Assembly (NCBI RefSeq): GCF_025791835.1
Contig: NZ_JAOXLP010000037.1
Coordinates: forward strand, 1 to 26,718
DNA length: 26,718 nt
Source: Roseomonas xinghualingensis
GTDB lineage: Bacteria > Pseudomonadota > Alphaproteobacteria > Acetobacterales > Acetobacteraceae
Direction: 5' to 3'
Shown: in pieces, positions 23,511 to 26,718 of the stretch
How the letters are laid out: every line of letters starts with the position of its first letter
How positions within the stretch are numbered: position 1 is the first letter of the stretch
Position numbers and translations under genes: made by a program
Notes under the pieces: model-generated
What the model was told of the DNA's origin: nothing
Databases searched by the model: none
The model's input: the letters and a program-made list of their open reading frames with translations, nothing else

Positions 23511-25313
23511 TCACCCCCACCGACAGCGTTGCCGCAGCGAGGTCGAACGTCGCCGCTGAGATGTTCGCGCCATCACGCGCACAGTGTTGTTCGACCACAC
23601 CGCGGCATCGAGCTCGATGAACCGTGTGGACGACACCAGCGACGCCGTTGCCATGTCACCGGCGCGTGCCCCGTTGACCGTGACATCGAGCAGCGAGGTT
23701 GCCCCCGGCGCCAAGCTCGGCAGATCCCAGGACACCTCCGCCGCGAACTCCCGCCGCCCTGAGCCGAACAGCGCCCCCGTCAGCAGCGGCGTCCAGTTCA
23801 GCACGGCGGGTGCGGCCTCCGGCAGCCCGTAGAGCCGCAGCGACTGCAGGTCGATGGGCCCATCGAAACCGATCACCCCCACCTGCGCATAGGCCACGGA
23901 CGCGCCGACACGGATGGTCTGTCGCCGATTAAAGTTCGCATCGTCCATCGGCGCGCCAGCGTTCCACCCCTTGGCCGGCCCGTTCCACTGCATGGTGGTG
24001 ATCGAGGCCAGCACGTCGCCCGCGATATCCTCGCGGACGTTCCCCGCACCGTCGAACACCCGCACAAAGAGACGCCCGCCCGAAGCTCCGCTCGTCAGCC
24101 AATGCGCCAGGGCGAACTCCTTGGCCTGGGAGGTGTCGAGCATCCAACCCAGCCCGCGGTTCGCCGCCAGCGTCACGGCGCGATCGGTCGGCGTCACGTC
24201 CGCCAGCCCGTTGAAGCAGAAATCCGCCATGAAGGTCGCGGTGGTGGTCGAGGTCGCGATGGTGATCAGCCCCTCCACGCCCACCTCGGTCGCCGACTGT
24301 CGGAAGGCCGCCGCCCGGGTGTTCGGCACGCCGGCGAGAAAGCGCTGGAACCGCGACGCCGGCGCGCGGTGCCGGTTGATCACCGCGTTGCCGCAGCGAT
24401 TGGCCGGGGCCGTGTAATCGATGCCGACCAGGTAGGTGTTGGTCCAGGCAACGTCGTACTCGCAGTCCTTTGCCCCGGCGGTGTGTCGCGCCGCCAGGGG
24501 CGAGCAAGCCTCCATGCGCATGTTGCGCGCGATGATGGCGCTGCCCGAGGTCTGGTTCAGGAAGGGGATGGCGATGTTGCTGCCGGCCTGACGCAGCTCG
24601 AAGTTTGGCGCGTCGAAGACATGGCGATTGTGGTTGGTATAGGCGCCGGGCTCGTTCCCGAACCGCACGCCGAACCGGTCCATCGCGGGGTTCACGCCGG
24701 TCGCCTGGGCGAAGTGGCCGCCGTAGTAGCGGATCGACGTGTTCCAGGCCGTGGCGGTGGCGCACCAGATGTCGAGGCCGATGCGGTTGTTGACGATGCG
24801 CCCCAGCGTGAAAGTGCTGTCCTCCACGCCGCGGCCATCGCCCAGCGTGCGCATGCCGATCGTGAAGCCCTCGACGCGGCGCAGCTCGATCTGCGAGGCA
24901 TCGACGTTGCGCACGGTGATGCCGATATCAGCCTCGGAGAACCAGTCCGACAGCGTCTGCCGGATGACATTCAGCCCGGTGTAGAGCTTCTCCGCGTTGC
25001 GAATGGTGCCGCCATCGCCCAGCACAAGCACAGAGGCGAGCGCCGTGCCGGTGTAGCGGATGGTGCCCTGCATGATCAGCCCGCGCGCGCCGCCCGGCAG
25101 GGTCACGGCGCCGGAGACGTTCCAGGTGCCGGGCGGGATCATCGCGAACTTCTGGTCCGCGCCGGCGCGGTCGAAGGCCGCCTGGATGGCGGTGCGATCA
25201 TCGGCCACGCCATCGCCCAGCCCGCCGAAGTCGTTGGGCAGCACCGCCTCGCGGTCGCGCAGGTACTTCGCGAAGTCGGTCTTGTTGAGGTTGGCGTTGA
25301 GGACCAGCAGCAT
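23511..25313 (-). CDS. Phage tailspike-like protein with pectate-lyase fold, C-terminus frameshifted
   Basis: Predicted host-binding or polysaccharide-degrading tail protein of 600 residues in the open frame. The N-terminus has NDFGGLGDGVADDRTAIQAA, the standard opening of Pectate_lyase_3 right-handed beta-helix tailspikes, and the middle (80-330) is beta-helix-like. The C-terminus starts a small beta domain (VTVNGARAGDMATASL). After NNTVRVMAR (about 23565) the frame changes: the open frame ends in an odd TSQRRRSTSLRQRCRWG, while the neighbouring frame continues NISAATFDLAAATLSVGVTK and stops at 23491, which fits the domain. One base appears to be missing. The start ATG 25313 has no strong ribosome site; an out-of-frame ATG with GGAG lies 19 bases upstream. 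Confidence 0.85.
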   Translation of the reverse strand: MLLVLNANLNKTDFAKYLRDREAVLPNDFGGLGDGVADDRTAIQAAFDRAGADQKFAMIPPGTWNVSGAVTLPGGARGLIMQGTIRYTGTALASVLVLGDGGTIRNAEKLYTGLNVIRQTLSDWFSEADIGITVRNVDASQIELRRVEGFTIGMRTLGDGRGVEDSTFTLGRIVNNRIGLDIWCATATAWNTSIRYYGGHFAQATGVNPAMDRFGVRFGNEPGAYTNHNRHVFDAPNFELRQAGSNIAIPFLNQTSGSAIIARNMRMEACSPLAARHTAGAKDCEYDVAWTNTYLVGIDYTAPANRCGNAVINRHRAPASRFQRFLAGVPNTRAAAFRQSATEVGVEGLITIATSTTTATFMADFCFNGLADVTPTDRAVTLAANRGLGWMLDTSQAKEFALAHWLTSGASGGRLFVRVFDGAGNVREDIAGDVLASITTMQWNGPAKGWNAGAPMDDANFNRRQTIRVGASVAYAQVGVIGFDGPIDLQSLRLYGLPEAAPAVLNWTPLLTGALFGSGRREFAAEVSWDLPSLAPGATSLLDVTVNGARAGDMATASLVSSTRFIELDAAVWSNNTVRVMARTSQRRRSTSLRQRCRWG

Positions 25314-25344
25314 CGTCGATGCGGGCCGGCATGGCGTTCTCCGA

Positions 25345-26718
25345 TCAGAGGGCGGTGGCGGTGACCGGGCCGGCGAAGGCCGAGACGTTGCCCTCGGCCG
25401 ACACGCTGCGCAGCCAGTACCAACGGGTCTGGCCGGTGGTCAGGCCAATGCGATCCCAGGGCAGCGCGGTCGGCTCGCTGGCCAGCTTGGTCGCGGCGGC
25501 GAGGCTGGCGCTGCTGGCCTCGAAGACCTGCAGCCGCACCCCATCCGTGGGAAAGCCGCCCGACAGGCGCACGCCGCCGGCAATGCCCGTTGCCGCCAGG
25601 CCCGAGGCGGCGGCCGGCACCAACGCCTCGCGCCAGCCCGACACCGCGCCACTGCGCGCCTGCGCCCGCACGCGAAAGGCCGTTGGCTCCGCGGTGGGGA
25701 TGGCGACGGCGGTGGCGCCGAACCCTCCCGCATAGCCCTGCCAGACGGCGACCGAGGCCGGGCGGAACTCGATCTCGTAGCCAGCGAGATAGGCGGAGCC
25801 AACCGCGGACCAGGACACCGCGATCGCCGCGAACGACGTCCCGAGCGGCGTCTCCACCATGATGGCGGCGGGCGCGGCGATGACGCCCGGGTTCGGCAGC
25901 ACCACCGAGGGATTTTGCCCCGTCGCCCGCTCATCGGTCGCCGGGTTCCACGCCCAGACGGCGGGGTCCTCCTCAGCCAGTTGCAGGTTCACCCCGCCAT
26001 CCGGCGCCAAGGCCCAGCCCGTCACCCGCGCGGGAAAGGGCGTCAGACGGTCGAGGGCCACCGTCACCCCATCCCAGGGCCGCAGCCGCAGCGCCGAGAG
26101 GTTGGCCTGCATCGCCACCTCGCGCTGGCGGCGGTTGCGCTCCAGCTCGATTTTCATCAGGCGCTGGACCATGGAGGCCGAGGTGGTGAGCGGGAACTCC
26201 ATGTCCCGGTAGATCGCCTCGCCGCCGTCCTCGGTGACGTAGTTGCTGGCCAGCAGCGGCGGCGCATCGGTCGGCTGCCAGGCCGCGGCCGGCTCGACAT
26301 AGACGGCGCGCAGCCCATTGAAGAGATCCCGCCGCGGACGCGAGCCCACGATGGTCACGTCGCCGCGCAGATCGTCGGAGGTGAGCGTCGCCGCAGGCAG
26401 CGCTGGCGCGCCCGCATGGATGTAGAAGCGCCCGCCTGAGTCCACGAGCGCGCCGGCCATGGCGGCGACCAGCTTGCGGGTAATGGCGATCTTGCCCTCG
26501 CCCAGGGTGGCGGCGCCGTTGACGGTGTAGCGCCGCTCGGCGGTGCCATCGCGCCGGCCCATGATCTCGTCGCAGGTATTGGCAGCCGCCATCATCGCCG
26601 GCGCCCGCTCAGTGCCCATACGAAGCATTTCATCAGCTTTTTCGGGCCGGAGGTGAGCCGCGCGCTGGATCGGGCCTTGCCGGCCTGCGCCGGCGCGCCG
26701 GCAGGATCGCACGGCCTC
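25345..26718 (-). CDS. Phage tail tip/host-specificity protein (J-like), partial
   Basis: Tail tip component, open to the right window edge. From about residue 35 the protein matches J-type tail proteins: MMAAANTCDEIMG, ERRYTVNGAATLGEGK, MAGALVDSGGRFYIHAGAP, then DVTIVGSRPRRDLFNGLRA and a YRDMEFPLTTSASMVQRLMK segment. The last 190 residues hold fibronectin type III-like repeats (GYEIEFRPASVAVWQGY, then FRVRAQARSGAVSGWRE). The first 35 residues from the edge (arginine-rich, PEKADEMLRMGTERA) do not fit the family, so either the upstream part is disrupted or a junction lies near 26620. No credible start codon is in the window. It ends 31 bases before the tailspike gene. Confidence 0.8.
   Translation of the reverse strand, partial: EAVRSCRRAGAGRQGPIQRAAHLRPEKADEMLRMGTERAPAMMAAANTCDEIMGRRDGTAERRYTVNGAATLGEGKIAITRKLVAAMAGALVDSGGRFYIHAGAPALPAATLTSDDLRGDVTIVGSRPRRDLFNGLRAVYVEPAAAWQPTDAPPLLASNYVTEDGGEAIYRDMEFPLTTSASMVQRLMKIELERNRRQREVAMQANLSALRLRPWDGVTVALDRLTPFPARVTGWALAPDGGVNLQLAEEDPAVWAWNPATDERATGQNPSVVLPNPGVIAAPAAIMVETPLGTSFAAIAVSWSAVGSAYLAGYEIEFRPASVAVWQGYAGGFGATAVAIPTAEPTAFRVRAQARSGAVSGWREALVPAAASGLAATGIAGGVRLSGGFPTDGVRLQVFEASSASLAAATKLASEPTALPWDRIGLTTGQTRWYWLRSVSAEGNVSAFAGPVTATAL

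Noticed and set aside
24102..25364. 420-codon plus-strand ORF, and 25060-26439 overlapping it
   Set aside because: Antisense shadows of the tailspike and tail tip genes, with compositions typical of such shadows.
1..26718. CRISPR arrays, rRNA or complete insertion sequences
   Set aside because: No regularly spaced direct repeats with unique spacers, no rRNA-like stretch, and no transposase with terminal inverted repeats were seen.

Overview
This 26.7 kb window is GC-rich bacterial DNA. Gene content and codon use fit an alphaproteobacterium, most likely an Acetobacteraceae/Roseomonas-type organism; that assignment is inferred from gene style and not proven. It reads as an accessory, mosaic region: phage modules at both ends, a site-specific recombinase cassette and a type I restriction-modification system in the middle, gene debris, and a set of envelope/ion-transport membrane genes.

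Left part (1-6312, minus strand): a prophage or satellite replication/packaging block. In transcription order it holds an unrecognised 263-residue protein, a small AlpA-like helix-turn-helix protein, a primase-helicase (AEP-like N-terminus plus D5/SF3 helicase), a ParB-like/DNA methyltransferase fusion, the terminase small subunit and the start of the terminase large subunit, which runs off the window. Several junctions are stop/start overlaps. Two repeat arrays sit at its control points: three TTGAGC sites at 15-base spacing before the AlpA-like gene, and an 18-bp inverted repeat built of 9-base units after the primase.

Middle (6330-10430, plus strand): four genes chained by ATGA overlaps (a small conserved-looking ORF, a DUF2924 protein, a large serine recombinase without zinc-ribbon cysteines, a ParB-type HTH protein). 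Next comes a PD-(D/E)xK/DUF4268 nuclease-like gene, then a decayed second copy of the HTH gene. That copy stops exactly where the convergent hsdR begins. Then (minus strand, 10432-16502) lies a complete type I R-M operon hsdM-hsdS-hsdR.

Right of hsdM (16503-18360) are two small unknown genes, a degenerate paralogue end, and a scar in which a P-type ATPase fragment is joined to a LysR C-terminal fragment. From 18361 to 22485, all minus strand, are uppP, a DedA-family gene and two CNNM/CorC-type CBS membrane proteins. About 1 kb without a convincing gene follows. The window ends in tail genes of a second phage module: a pectate-lyase-fold tailspike-like protein whose last residues are frameshifted, and a partial J-like tail tip protein.

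Functionally, the recombinase cassette is the best candidate for the mobility machinery of the left-hand element. The R-M system and the DUF4268 nuclease form a defence-like cluster beside it. uppP and dedA would both serve undecaprenyl-phosphate recycling.
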